NCBI GenBank assembly: GCA_052315315.1
Contig: JBLSDE010000021.1
Span: 1 to 28,916 of the forward strand
Length of the DNA: 28,916 nucleotides
DNA from: Cuniculiplasma sp052315315
Lineage (GTDB): Archaea > Thermoplasmatota > Thermoplasmata > Thermoplasmatales > Thermoplasmataceae
Direction of reading: 5' to 3'
Under the pieces are notes generated by a model. That model saw nothing but the letters and a program-made list of their open reading frames with translations. It was not told where the DNA came from and did not search any database. Position 1 is the first letter of the stretch, and each line of letters starts with the position of its first letter. Shown here in pieces: positions 1-7,778 of this stretch. Both the position numbers and the translations under genes were made by a program.

Positions 1-65
1 AGTGGATCATTCACAAAATATTGCCTGTACTTTTCCCTAAGAACTGTGTCGTAAAGGTCACTCAC
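1..65 (-). CDS. 5' end of an unidentified leftward gene (partial)
   Basis: Reading leftward from a GTG at 65-63 there is an open frame of 21 codons (Ser-Asp-Leu-Tyr-Asp... ending Val-Asn-Asp-Pro) that leaves the window. An in-frame TAG lies five codons upstream, so GTG is the only reasonable start. A TATA-like box (ATTTATT on the minus strand, 88-94) is centred about 26 nt upstream, which fits a leaderless message. The composition (charged, aromatic, no low complexity) looks coding, but the piece is too short to assign a family. It is transcribed divergently from the ABC transporter pair. Confidence 0.4.
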   Translation of the reverse strand, partial: MSDLYDTVLREKYRQYFVNDP

Positions 66-186
66 ACAGTAGCATGGCTATCCCATGAATAAATGTTATT
101 GTTCCCTTATCTGTTCAGGGAATGGGTTTTTAGAAATCCTCTATTGAAATTTCAGGTCCATAGATAAAAAATATTTTGTCTTATGG

Positions 187-200
187 TTATATATATTAAA
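187..200 (+). promoter_or_regulatory. TATA box of the ABC transporter operon
   Basis: A TTATATATATTAAA stretch is centred about 22 nt before the ATG at 215. This leaves essentially no 5' leader, the arrangement seen for many genes in this window. Confidence 0.55.
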
Positions 201-214
201 ACACTTAAGCGAAT

Positions 215-1051
215 ATGGTCAGTAGGGCAATTTTGCTGAAATATACTTATCTTTATTATTTCAGGAATTATTATAGGTCAAGAAGTTTTTATTTGATGTT
301 TTTCTTATCCCTTGTAATATCTGGCTTACTAATATATCTCTCTTTCAGATACCTTGGAGATGTCTCCCTATTTGGAAAGAGGTTAGGCATAGTTAACAGT
401 GGAAGTAATGAAAACGAGCTTCTGTTCGGATGGCTCTGGGGGTTTCTATTATCCTCATTGCCTGTATTTGCGTCTGTTTTCTTTGGGTCGCCTGCTATTT
501 CCAGTGAAATAGAAAATAAAACTGCATTTCATATATTCACACTGCCAATCCCTAGGGTTATTCTGCTGGCAGGTAAATACCTTGCATCAGTTTCTGTTAC
601 TTTTATAATTGTATTAACTTACTCCATAATAGAGATAGCAACGTTTCAATATCTTTTTGGAAGGATATTGATCCAAATGCTATATAGTGTCCTTCTTACA
701 TTATTATTTGTTTTGTCCATTTCTGCTGTTACATTTATGATCAGCAGCGTTTTTAATAAGAACACCTATGCATATATCTCGGTTCTAATCACATATCTCT
801 TGGTATTTTACGCTGCTACAATAATCATAGAGTTATTGTATAAAACTGTTCCATATTATCTTTTAAATCAGGCCTCATCAATAACATATAGAGTTTTCAT
901 CGATCTGTCTTTTGGTATAACCTTAACCTCTCCTAATCCATTTCCAGCTTCATTTCATTCAATCATCAGCAATTCGCTTATCATGTTTCTTTACTTTTTG
1001 GTTTCCATAGGTATCACAGTAATTCTGTTTGAAAGGAAGGAGGTGAAATAA
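215..1051 (+). CDS. ABC-2 type transporter permease
   Basis: This is a 278-residue integral membrane protein with about six hydrophobic segments: one at residues 25-45, one at 70-95 and four more from about 120 to the C-terminus. Residues about 92-120 (SPAISSEIENKTAFHIFTLP...) form the cytoplasmic loop typical of ABC-2 permeases, where a conserved 'E.e.gt...l..P..r...l..K' pattern joins the first two membrane segments. It would form the membrane channel of an exporter with the ATPase encoded next, since the stop codon overlaps that gene's ATG. Substrate cannot be predicted; ABC-2 exporters of this size move drugs, lipids or peptides, or serve natural-product self-resistance. The ATG lies just behind a TATA box, so the message is probably leaderless. 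Confidence 0.85.
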   Translation: MVSRAILLKYTYLYYFRNYYRSRSFYLMFFLSLVISGLLIYLSFRYLGDVSLFGKRLGIVNSGSNENELLFGWLWGFLLSSLPVFASVFFGSPAISSEIENKTAFHIFTLPIPRVILLAGKYLASVSVTFIIVLTYSIIEIATFQYLFGRILIQMLYSVLLTLLFVLSISAVTFMISSVFNKNTYAYISVLITYLLVFYAATIIIELLYKTVPYYLLNQASSITYRVFIDLSFGITLTSPNPFPASFHSIISNSLIMFLYFLVSIGITVILFERKEVK

Positions 1052-1941
1052 TGATCATGTTAGAGGCAAAGGGGCTGAATAAGAGATATGGAAAACTTGA
1101 GGCCCTTAAAAATTTTGAACTAACCGTAAATTCAGGAGATTGCCTTGTTTTACTAGGCCCAAATGGGGCGGGAAAAAGCACATTCCTGAAATTAGCCACA
1201 AATATAGTTCACCCAACGTCAGGATATGTTTCGATCAAGGGCTCAAAGGTCAATGAGGATCCAATGAAAGCTCTTTCTTCTGTCGGTCCTCTAATTGAAC
1301 TGCCAGAGTTCTACCCTTATCTTAATGGAATTGAGATCCTTAGTTACGTATGCAGGGTTAAGGGTGCCGATAGGGAGACTGTCCATTCGGAAGTCTCGAG
1401 ATTGACAGAAGAACTAAAAATGGACGAATATATAAAAAGAAAATCCGGTCAATACTCTAGAGGAATGAAACAAAGATTAGCTCTGGCATGCGCAATGGCC
1501 ATGAATCCAGAAATATTGATACTTGATGAACCGACATTCGGACTAGATCCAAAGGGTATGCGAGAATTTGTAGATATAATCAAAGACATAAATATAAAAC
1601 AAAAACGAACTGTGATTTTAAGCACACATCTAATTTCAGAAGCAAGAGAGATCGCTTCGAGGGTTGTTATAATAAATAGTGGAGAAAAAAAGATTGAGAT
1701 TGCAAATGATAGAGATACAAGGATGATGAATATTACTATGTATGATCCTCGCGATCTTACATTCTTGGAAAAATACGGTATAACATTGATTGAAATGGAA
1801 AACGATAAAGCTACTATTGCAATACCAGAATCAATGCAAAATGATGATGTCTTATCAATTCTCTTAAAGGAGGGAATAAAAGTAAAATGGGCTGAACCAA
1901 GTAATTCAATCGAGAGAAAATATCTCGAGATTGTAAAATAA
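1051..1941 (+). CDS. ABC transporter ATP-binding protein
   Basis: This 296-residue nucleotide-binding subunit has all the hallmarks: Walker A GPNGAGKST (36-44), signature SRGMKQR (136-142), Walker B ILILDE (155-160), D-loop GLDP, and the switch histidine H193 in STHL. The Q-loop position sits in 'IELPEFYPYL', the acidic variant common in ABC-2 ATPases. The C-terminal 80 residues form the small accessory domain of this subfamily. ATG 1051-1053 overlaps the permease stop, and a strong Shine-Dalgarno GGAGGTGA (1039-1046) lies inside the end of the permease gene. Translation of this internal cistron is therefore SD-driven, unlike the leaderless first gene. A second in-frame ATG at 1057 is possible. 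Together with the permease it makes a minimal exporter. Confidence 0.92.
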   Translation: MIMLEAKGLNKRYGKLEALKNFELTVNSGDCLVLLGPNGAGKSTFLKLATNIVHPTSGYVSIKGSKVNEDPMKALSSVGPLIELPEFYPYLNGIEILSYVCRVKGADRETVHSEVSRLTEELKMDEYIKRKSGQYSRGMKQRLALACAMAMNPEILILDEPTFGLDPKGMREFVDIIKDINIKQKRTVILSTHLISEAREIASRVVIINSGEKKIEIANDRDTRMMNITMYDPRDLTFLEKYGITLIEMENDKATIAIPESMQNDDVLSILLKEGIKVKWAEPSNSIERKYLEIVK

Positions 1942-2002
1942 AAACGAATATTGAAAAATGAAAAAATTTTTAAAACCTTATTGCATGATATATTTGATAA
2001 AT

Positions 2003-2182
2003 ATGGGAAAATTCAGGTATAAATGTGAAGATACAGGATTCAAGTGTGGATTTCATATTGAAATGGACAGCAAGGAAGATCTTATTCATCATATGAGAAT
2101 ACACGCTCAGCATGAGCATAATTTTACTGAGAATGACCCAAGACTTGAAGAAATGAAAAATCAGATAGTAGAAAAAATATGA
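2003..2182 (+). CDS. DUF1059-like small protein
   Basis: A 59-residue protein beginning MGKFRYKCEDTGFKCGF. The early Cys-x5-Cys-x-Phe pattern and the later 'EDLIHHMRIHAQHEH' helix with several histidines resemble the DUF1059 family of small, putatively metal-binding proteins (usual form 'C...G..C.f...a.t.eel...v..Ha...H'). The frame is open from an ATG at 1958, but the extra 15 residues do not fit the family. The ATG at 2003 follows a TATA-like TTTTTAAAA (1967-1975) at a suitable distance, so I chose it. The role is unknown; Cys and His residues suggest zinc or another metal. It sits just upstream of msrB-msrA but has its own promoter. Confidence 0.65.
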   Translation: MGKFRYKCEDTGFKCGFHIEMDSKEDLIHHMRIHAQHEHNFTENDPRLEEMKNQIVEKI

Positions 2183-2269
2183 TCTAAAGTGATTTTTGTA
2201 ATAATATATCTTTAGAAATTTACAAAAATATTTTATAACTATTAATATCGATCTTTTCATTCCTAATCT

Positions 2270-2644
2270 ATGGAATATAGAAAATTGACAAAGGAAGAGG
2301 AAAGGGTAATTATTTACAAAGGAACAGAGAGACCATTCAGTGGTGAGTACGAGTCTAATTTCAAAAAAGGGATTTATGTATGCAAGAGATGCGGAAACCC
2401 CCTGTTTAAGTCGGATGCAAAATTTGATGCACATTGTGGCTGGCCAAGTTTTGATGATGAAATACCAGGTAGTGTAAAAAGACTCCCCGACAGAGATGGG
2501 GTAAGAACAGAAATTGAATGTGCTAAATGTGGGGCTCACCTTGGTCACGTTTTTGAGGGAGAAGGCTTTACCAAGAAGAATACAAGGCACTGTGTAAATT
2601 CAATTTCTTTGATATTCATGGAGGATGAATCCTATGATAGATGA
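2270..2644 (+). CDS. msrB: Peptide-methionine (R)-S-oxide reductase MsrB
   Basis: MsrB reduces the R epimer of methionine sulfoxide in proteins, with electrons from thioredoxin. The 124-residue protein shows two zinc CxxC pairs (C38/C41 and C84/C87), the HCGWPSF block with the likely resolving C56, and the catalytic C108 in RHCVNS. Length is normal for the single-domain form. A TATA-like box (TTTATAAC/ATTAATAT, about 2232-2248) lies about 26 nt upstream of the ATG. The gene overlaps msrA by about 10 nt, so the two sulfoxide epimers are repaired by one transcript. The thioredoxin encoded at about 18.4-18.8 kb is the likely reductant. Confidence 0.95.
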   Translation: MEYRKLTKEEERVIIYKGTERPFSGEYESNFKKGIYVCKRCGNPLFKSDAKFDAHCGWPSFDDEIPGSVKRLPDRDGVRTEIECAKCGAHLGHVFEGEGFTKKNTRHCVNSISLIFMEDESYDR

Positions 2645-3164
2645 GATTATTTTAGGTGGGGGTTGTTTTTGGTGCACCGAAGCAATTTATGAAAGAGTTA
2701 ATGGTGTGGTTGAAGTAATTCCAGGTTATTCAGGCGGATCTCTGGAACATCCCAGCTATGAGGATGTCTGCACTGGAAATACTGGACATGCGGAAGTTGT
2801 CAAAATTAAGTTTGACACTGATAATATAACGCTTAAACAAATATTGGAAATATTCTTTGAGATTCACGATCCTACTACCCTAAATAGGCAAGGAGCAGAC
2901 GTGGGAACCCAATATAGGTCAATTATTGTATGTTTTAATGAAAATCAGTATGAAATATCAAGAAATTACATAGAGGATCTAAGCCGAAACGGCCATTTCA
3001 AGAGGCCAATTGTTACAAAGGTGGAGATGTTCAAGAATTTCTATCCCGCGGAGGAGTATCACAAAAGGTACTATGATAGGAATAACAACAACCCCTATTG
3101 CAAAATAGTAATTGATCCCAAAATCAAGAAGTTCATGAAACTATACGAACCATTCTTGAAATGA
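2634..3164 (+). CDS. msrA: Peptide-methionine (S)-S-oxide reductase MsrA
   Basis: MsrA repairs the S epimer of methionine sulfoxide. The N-terminal GGGCFWC carries the catalytic cysteine (C11 from the start chosen) and a neighbouring cysteine (C14). The family blocks 'GYSGG', 'HAEVVKIKFD', 'FFEIHDPTTLNRQGADVGTQYRS' and 'AEEYHKRYY' follow in order. Two ATGs are possible. The one at 2625 touches the GGAGG at 2620-2624, whereas the one at 2634 has the normal spacing of 9 nt, so I prefer 2634 (176 residues). The gene overlaps the end of msrB and is certainly co-transcribed with it. No MsrB domain is fused; the pair is split. Confidence 0.95.
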   Translation: MIDEIILGGGCFWCTEAIYERVNGVVEVIPGYSGGSLEHPSYEDVCTGNTGHAEVVKIKFDTDNITLKQILEIFFEIHDPTTLNRQGADVGTQYRSIIVCFNENQYEISRNYIEDLSRNGHFKRPIVTKVEMFKNFYPAEEYHKRYYDRNNNNPYCKIVIDPKIKKFMKLYEPFLK

Positions 3165-3207
3165 AATAACCATATTTTGATAAGAATAAACTTCAAACCT
3201 ATTAAGA

Positions 3208-3290
3208 CGCGAGGAGTGGGATTCGAACCCACGCTCTCTAAACAAGAAACAGCTTAGCAGGCTGCCGCCGTACCACTGGGCCATCCTCGC
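3208..3290 (-). tRNA. tRNA-Ser(GCU)
   Basis: Read on the minus strand, the acceptor arms GCGAGGA / TCCTCGC pair perfectly. The anticodon stem GCAGC/GCTGT encloses the 7-nt loop CTGCTAA, giving anticodon GCT, which reads AGC and AGU serine codons. The T-arm is GTGGG-TTCGAAT-CCCAC. A long variable region of about 16 nt between the anticodon and T stems marks a class II tRNA, and the discriminator base is G, as expected for serine. There is no intron and no encoded CCA. The 5' end lies only 7 nt behind the stop codon of the 53-residue gene. Confidence 0.95.
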
Positions 3291-3297
3291 ATACAAA

Positions 3298-3459
3298 TCA
3301 GTCAGAAAATCTTTCCTGAAGGTCATTGGCTACTTGTTCAAGGACCTCCTCAAAGTCTTCGTTTTCCAAATTAACCACTTCCCCACTTGGAAGGATAATT
3401 CTCGCCAGGTATATATCCCCATCCTTTGTAATCTCCACTTCTGCGAGTTGCGTTGTCAT
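3298..3459 (-). CDS. Small acidic protein of unknown function
   Basis: A 53-residue protein starting MTTQLAEVEITKDGDIYLAR and ending ...NDLQERFSD. The pattern suggests two or three beta strands (Leu-Ala-Glu-Val-Glu-Ile, Asp-Ile-Tyr-Leu-Ala-Arg-Ile) followed by an acidic helix; no family is recognised. The frame is open further upstream (to 3525), but a strong TATA box (ATATATTATA on the minus strand, 3481-3490) is centred 26 nt before the ATG at 3459, which identifies this as a leaderless start. It is followed after 7 nt by tRNA-Ser on the same strand, with no clear separate tRNA promoter, so both may come from one transcript. Confidence 0.65.
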   Translation of the reverse strand: MTTQLAEVEITKDGDIYLARIILPSGEVVNLENEDFEEVLEQVANDLQERFSD

Positions 3460-3480
3460 TAAACCTGTAATGTCTTGGGA

Positions 3481-3490
3481 TATAATATAT
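3481..3490 (-). promoter_or_regulatory. TATA box for the 53-residue gene and probably tRNA-Ser
   Basis: ATATATTATA on the minus strand is centred 26 nt upstream of ATG 3459. No equally good box lies within the usual distance of the tRNA 5' end, so this may be the promoter of both genes. Confidence 0.5.
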
Positions 3491-3635
3491 TTTTTATGTG
3501 CCTTCTGGAAATTGGAAAACTGCAATTCTATCCTTTAAGGCTTTTAATATTTTATAAGTACAAATCAATTATAGATTTTAGAATCTACTAAGTACACAAT
3601 TAGGTTATTTGATTTCCAATTTGGCATTTTTAGAA

Positions 3636-3645
3636 TTATATTTAT
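3636..3645 (+). promoter_or_regulatory. TATA box of the MFS gene
   Basis: TTATATTTAT is centred about 26 nt before ATG 3667. Further upstream is a small dyad, TAGATT-TTAG-AATCTA (3572-3587), which could be a regulator site. Confidence 0.5.
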
Positions 3646-3666
3646 TCACCGGTAACATACCCAGAA

Positions 3667-4923
3667 ATGCGCACTGATATAAGGGCCCTAATAAGTACTT
3701 CTTTTGCCCATTTCTCAAACGATGGTGTCTTTTTCCTTTTTTCCACCCTGATTGTATATTTTGAAAATCCTACTGTTGGTATAAATGCACTATTTCTGGG
3801 TTATTTTGCCGTGATCTATACTTTCATAGCAGGTGTGCTTAGTATTCCAATTGGTAAAAAATCTGATGGAAACGATAAGGACCCGGAACTCATGGGGCTT
3901 GGAATTGTCTTGCTCGCTATTTCCATACTCTTTTTCGCGTTTGTCTTCTATTCAGAATCGTCTCTTTCCATAACGTGGAAGTATCTTTTCGTCGTGTTGG
4001 GAGCAATATTTTTGGGTTCGGGGCAGGCTTTTTATCACCCTCTTGGAGCGGATATCCTAAGATACTCACTTAAGGGAAAAGATTCGTCAGTATTCCTAGG
4101 CATAAATGGCTCAATGGGAAGTCTTGGAAGAGCCCTCATAATTTCAGTAGCAACTCTCTTGATAACAGTATATGGTGCTTTTCAGGGCCTTCTTTTTCTG
4201 GCAATTTCCTACTTCATAATTGCATTACTCGTTTATCTTTCTTCAAGAAAATTGAGAAAGCCAGAATATGTCATGGAAAATCAGAAAAAATCAGAGAGGA
4301 AGGAATCGAAGGTGAGGTCCATTAAATCATTCCCGGGGGTTAGGGCCTTTCTTGTTGTATTAACATTAACACTCATTACAAGATCCATATTTCAGATGTC
4401 CGTGGCTCTTTACATATTCTCATTTTTGAATTCCATATACCAAAATAAGGTTTTAACCGCATATTTCCTTTCTATTGCACTTATAACCCCAATACTCGGG
4501 CAACCGATCTTTGGATACATAACCAAGAGGGTTGGCGGAAACACGACTCTTTTCATAGCTGGTCTTATTTCACTGGCCTCCTTTGTTCCATTTATCGTCT
4601 TTCAACTTTCTTACACATATGCTCTTATCCTTTTCTCCATATATGCCTTTGCAGCATTCACAGGATTTCCATCCATACTTGGATTTGTAGGTCAAAAGAT
4701 TCCAAAGGAACTTTCAACAAGGGCAAACACCTGGACCTGGGGTGTTGGAAATACGGCAGGAGGAGCTGTAGGAATTTTTCTCTTTACGATCCTCAATAAG
4801 TACCTGGATTTTTCATATAGATATTCATTCGAACTGATGCTTTCATTTATGGTTCTTTCAATTATCCTGAACCTTATGGTATATCCATATTCGTCCAAGC
4901 TGGAATCACAGATAACTCAATAA
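3667..4923 (+). CDS. MFS transporter, fosmidomycin-resistance (Fsr)-like
   Basis: A 418-residue membrane protein with two blocks of about six hydrophobic segments separated by a charged loop (about 200-225, rich in Lys/Glu/Ser), the architecture of the major facilitator superfamily. Near the N-terminus 'SFAHFSNDGVFFLFSTL' and, before the fifth segment, 'GSGQAFYHPLGADILRYS' followed by 'INGSMGSLGRAL' match the pattern of the Fsr-type efflux branch ('H...D.....l.P', 'YHPeG', 'G...G..lGp'). It probably exports a small toxic compound using the proton gradient; the substrate is unknown. ATG 3667 is 26 nt behind a TATA box, TTATATTTAT (3636-3645). It stands alone, divergent from the tRNA unit. Confidence 0.82.
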   Translation: MRTDIRALISTSFAHFSNDGVFFLFSTLIVYFENPTVGINALFLGYFAVIYTFIAGVLSIPIGKKSDGNDKDPELMGLGIVLLAISILFFAFVFYSESSLSITWKYLFVVLGAIFLGSGQAFYHPLGADILRYSLKGKDSSVFLGINGSMGSLGRALIISVATLLITVYGAFQGLLFLAISYFIIALLVYLSSRKLRKPEYVMENQKKSERKESKVRSIKSFPGVRAFLVVLTLTLITRSIFQMSVALYIFSFLNSIYQNKVLTAYFLSIALITPILGQPIFGYITKRVGGNTTLFIAGLISLASFVPFIVFQLSYTYALILFSIYAFAAFTGFPSILGFVGQKIPKELSTRANTWTWGVGNTAGGAVGIFLFTILNKYLDFSYRYSFELMLSFMVLSIILNLMVYPYSSKLESQITQ

Positions 4924-5038
4924 TTTTCTTCATAAATATACCTCTTACTTATTTGAATCCGTGTCTTTTGTAGCAAATTAAGATTCCTAAAATTTTAGAA
5001 AAGGATATAATTCTCATGTAACATTATGGTCGGATCGC

Positions 5039-6301
5039 ATGAAGAACACTGAATCAAGAATACCTGAATTTAGAAAGTGGTCTCCTGAAGAGAGAAGGAG
5101 GTTCATTTCTGAATTATTGGATTTAGATCGGGAAGAAGCATCCTTGATGAGTAATAATGGTTCACTGAAGGACGAGAATTCACAGAGGATGATAGAAAAT
5201 TATTTTATGAACATAGAGGTTCCTGTGGGCATCGCAACAAATTTTATTGTGAACAATAAGGAATACCTTATACCAATGGCCATAGAAGAGCCTTCTGTTA
5301 TTGCTGCCTGTTCAAATGCGGCTAAAATTGCAAGGATAAGGGGTGGATTTACGGCGGTAAGCACGGAAAATGTAATGATCGGGCAGATACAAGTGGTTAA
5401 TATCATTTCTCCTGAAGCAGCAAGGATAAATATATTGAAAAACGAGAGAAACATTTTAAATCTGGCCAATACGGTAAGCAATACATTGAAAGAGAAGGGA
5501 AGGGGTGCCATAGGCCTTACTGTCAGGGATCTGACATATGGAAAAGGTTTAATTATTCATTTGAAGGTAGATGTTTTGGATGCCATGGGTGCAAATGTCA
5601 TAAATGCTATGGCTGAGCGGGTAGCTCCTCTTATTGAGGAGATCACAGGAGGACAGGTTATATTGAAAATTCTGAGTAATCTTTCCCCTGAAAGAGTAAC
5701 CAGGGTTAGTGCAGTTTTTGATAAGGAGGCCATGGGCGGAGAAAGAGTTGTAAAAAGATTCATGGAAGCATATGAGATGGCAAGAACTGATATTTTCAGG
5801 GCAACAACCCATAACAAGGGAATTATGAATGGAATCGATGCAGTATTACTGGCCACACTAAACGATTGGCGTCAGGCAGAGGCAAATGCACACGCCTATG
5901 CATCAATCAATGGGCATTACACTTCCTTAACCAGATATTCAACTGATGATGAGGGGAATATAGTTGGGAGTATTGAAATGCCTTTAGCTCTTGGGACTGT
6001 TGGTGGAGCCACATCTGTCGTTGAGAAGGCTAAAATATCCATGAAAATACTTAACGTCAAGAGCGCAAAGGAATTCCAGGAGGTAGTTGCAGCTGTGGGA
6101 CTTGCTCAGAACTTTGCTGCAGTAAGAGCCCTCAGTGACGAGGGAATCCAAAAGGGCCACATGAAACTACATTCTAGAAACATAGCCATTGCGGCAGGTG
6201 CCTCTGGCGAATTGGTAGATATCATATCAGATAAAATGATAAACGATGGTAAAATTTCATACAGCTACGCAAAGGAACTAATGAATGAATTGAGGAAGTG
6301 A
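5039..6301 (+). CDS. HMG-CoA reductase, class II
   Basis: This enzyme reduces HMG-CoA to mevalonate, the committed step toward archaeal isoprenoid lipids. The 420-residue sequence is soluble and carries the class II catalytic set: Glu in 'AIEEPSVIAA' (E83/84), Lys in 'HNKGIMNGIDAV' (K260), Asp in 'NDWRQAEANAHAYAS' (D276) and His in 'GHMKLHSRNIAIAAG' (H378). 'LDAMGANVINAMAER' is the dinucleotide-binding segment. Most archaea use class I; the bacterial-type class II enzyme is known in Archaeoglobales and Thermoplasmatales and is attributed to lateral transfer. The length fits the family. The ATG sits behind a TATA-like GATATAATT (5004-5012). A TPR gene follows after 4 nt. Confidence 0.95.
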   Translation: MKNTESRIPEFRKWSPEERRRFISELLDLDREEASLMSNNGSLKDENSQRMIENYFMNIEVPVGIATNFIVNNKEYLIPMAIEEPSVIAACSNAAKIARIRGGFTAVSTENVMIGQIQVVNIISPEAARINILKNERNILNLANTVSNTLKEKGRGAIGLTVRDLTYGKGLIIHLKVDVLDAMGANVINAMAERVAPLIEEITGGQVILKILSNLSPERVTRVSAVFDKEAMGGERVVKRFMEAYEMARTDIFRATTHNKGIMNGIDAVLLATLNDWRQAEANAHAYASINGHYTSLTRYSTDDEGNIVGSIEMPLALGTVGGATSVVEKAKISMKILNVKSAKEFQEVVAAVGLAQNFAAVRALSDEGIQKGHMKLHSRNIAIAAGASGELVDIISDKMINDGKISYSYAKELMNELRK

Positions 6302-6305
6302 ATTT

Positions 6306-7046
6306 ATGGAAGGAAAAGACCTGGAAAATCAATTTAAAAACGTTGATAAGTTAATGGGGAAGGGAAAGTATTTGGATGCAATCAAGATTTTAAAAGAGAT
6401 ATCTGTGGACAAGGATACAGAGGCCGAGGCTGATGTTTTAAGTAAGTTGTCTCAGGCCTACTATGGACTGGAAGGTGTCAAGACAAATAACGCAATTAAG
6501 TATCTCATAGATTCCCTGAATGTGAGAAAGAAGTTAAATCAGCCTGAAATTCTGGCATTAGAAATGATGAATCTTGCCTATCTTCAGGATGAGGCTGGTG
6601 AGGGTGAAGCTGCTTCATCAACACTTAAGGAGGCTTTAGAGGTAGCAACTGCTCTTGGAGACCAGAACCTGACACTTTCAATGAAATGTGCAATGGCAGA
6701 TATGCTTTCCGAAAACAAGGCAAAGGAGGAAGAATCTTTGGAGATGTACCAATCCATAATGAATGAAGCTGAAAAGATTGGAGATTGGGAAAATTACTTT
6801 GAGGCGTGTGTTGCAAGAATCAAAATTTTCCGAGACAGAGAAGATATATTTAAGGCAAACAGTGAGGCAGAAGAGAATCTTAGGAAGGCTGAATCCATTT
6901 TAGATTCATTGAAAACAAAGAAAGATAAAGAGTCCTTTAGAGATATCGTATCTTACCTGTATGACGTTTCAATTGACCTTGCCATGGAAAGCGAGGATAT
7001 TCCAAGAGCAATGGAACTGGCGAAAAAATTTAAGGGTGAAGAATAA
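6306..7046 (+). CDS. TPR-repeat protein downstream of HMG-CoA reductase
   Basis: A 246-residue, soluble, acidic, helical protein. Repeated helix pairs such as 'GKYLDAIKILKEIS', 'SKLSQAYYGLEG', 'EILALEMMNLAYLQDEAGEGEAASSTLKEALEVATAL' and 'EESLEMYQSIMNEAEKIGDWENYFEACVAR' fit about five tetratricopeptide repeats, which hold proteins together. It starts 4 nt after the reductase stop with GAGGAAG just upstream, so it is co-translated with the reductase. No enzyme signature is present and the partner is unknown. Its last 17 nt overlap the end of the convergent DUF2240-like gene. Confidence 0.75.
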   Translation: MEGKDLENQFKNVDKLMGKGKYLDAIKILKEISVDKDTEAEADVLSKLSQAYYGLEGVKTNNAIKYLIDSLNVRKKLNQPEILALEMMNLAYLQDEAGEGEAASSTLKEALEVATALGDQNLTLSMKCAMADMLSENKAKEEESLEMYQSIMNEAEKIGDWENYFEACVARIKIFRDREDIFKANSEAEENLRKAESILDSLKTKKDKESFRDIVSYLYDVSIDLAMESEDIPRAMELAKKFKGEE

Positions 7047-7524
7047 TATTAGGGAGATTTTTCTCTATCTCTTTTCTTATTTCCCTTGTGTTTATGAAAT
7101 TATCATTCAGCATTACAAGGAGTCTCACATTATTATCAACATAAGTAAGGTCTTTTAAATATTCCTTTATATTACTGAGCGCATCCTTTTTGGTCATTTT
7201 TCCAGATAAAACTGCGATTTCAAGTAGTCTATCTAAAAGGGAAGGTTCTTCATTGTTTTCTTCGAAAAGTTCCTCCTCTGTGAAGGAAAAGTCTATTGGT
7301 ATCTGAACACCTGCCACATTAAAATTAATCTGGAACTTTTTGCCGTTTGGTGAAATAAGGCCATTTTGAATGCACTCTTCTATAAATTTTTCAGCAGATT
7401 CCTCTCTTATCATTTTTCTCTTAAATACCAATATATTAAGTATATCTTCCTTTGAAATATAGGCCCTGTCCCTCTTTTCCAGTGAAACAAGACTAATTGC
7501 CTTCCTTGCAATTCCCTTATCCAT
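7030..7524 (-). CDS. DUF2240-like archaeal protein
   Basis: A 164-residue soluble protein. The layout resembles the archaeal DUF2240 family: an N-terminal winged-helix-like part in which a 'GLI' segment is followed by 'FQINFNVAGVQIPIDF', then an acidic linker, then a helical part with 'LLDRLLEIAVLSGKMTKKDALSNIKEYLKDL' and 'VRLLVMLNDNFINTREI'. Function is unknown. The assignment rests on remembered family pattern, not an alignment. ATG 7524 is 26 nt behind TAAAATATAA (minus strand, 7541-7550), so the start is well supported as leaderless. The 3' end overlaps the convergent TPR gene by 17 nt. Confidence 0.7.
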   Translation of the reverse strand: MDKGIARKAISLVSLEKRDRAYISKEDILNILVFKRKMIREESAEKFIEECIQNGLISPNGKKFQINFNVAGVQIPIDFSFTEEELFEENNEEPSLLDRLLEIAVLSGKMTKKDALSNIKEYLKDLTYVDNNVRLLVMLNDNFINTREIRKEIEKNLPNIILHP

Positions 7525-7613
7525 AAACTGGAGATTCTTGTTATATTTTATACTTTAGCAATCCATAGTTAAGGGAGATCAATTAATATTAAATTTTTAT
7601 TATTTGTAATTCT

Positions 7614-7718
7614 ATGAATGGTTTCTCTAAGGTTTATAACACAATTCCGTTGAAAATGAGCCCTATGCTTAGCAACGTGGTCTATTTAAATTACGCATCA
7701 AATCGTGATTCATTCTAA
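7614..7718 (+). CDS. Possible 34-residue small protein
   Basis: Within the 254-nt space before the CLC gene, an ATG at 7614 opens 34 codons (Met-Asn-Gly-Phe-Ser-Lys-Val-Tyr... ending Arg-Asp-Ser-Phe). A TATA-like TTAAATTTTTATTATT (7588-7603) sits at the leaderless distance. No family is recognised. The frame is short and could be chance. Confidence 0.25.
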   Translation: MNGFSKVYNTIPLKMSPMLSNVVYLNYASNRDSF

Positions 7719-7748
7719 CGGATGATCTATTAGTCACAATCCAAATAA

Positions 7749-7757
7749 TTTTAATAA
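7749..7757 (+). promoter_or_regulatory. TATA box of the CLC gene
   Basis: TTTTAATAA is centred 26 nt upstream of ATG 7779. A second AT-rich run (CTATATATT, 7762-7770) is too close to the start to be the functional box for a leaderless message. Confidence 0.45.
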
Positions 7758-7778
7758 CCATCTATATATTCCTCTACC

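Noticed and set aside
1970..2590. Long minus-strand open frame (206 codons) across DUF1059-like gene and msrB
   Set aside because: It lies antisense to two well-supported genes, is rich in Phe/Tyr/Cys as expected from reversed AT-rich codons, and matches no family.
3326..3538. Plus-strand frame of 70 codons opposite the 53-residue gene
   Set aside because: The minus-strand gene has a TATA box exactly 26 nt before its ATG and better composition; the plus frame is Ser/Thr-rich noise.
7525..7778. Replication origin or AT-rich regulatory centre before the CLC gene
   Set aside because: No repeated origin boxes or nearby replication genes. The AT content is explained by TATA boxes on both sides.
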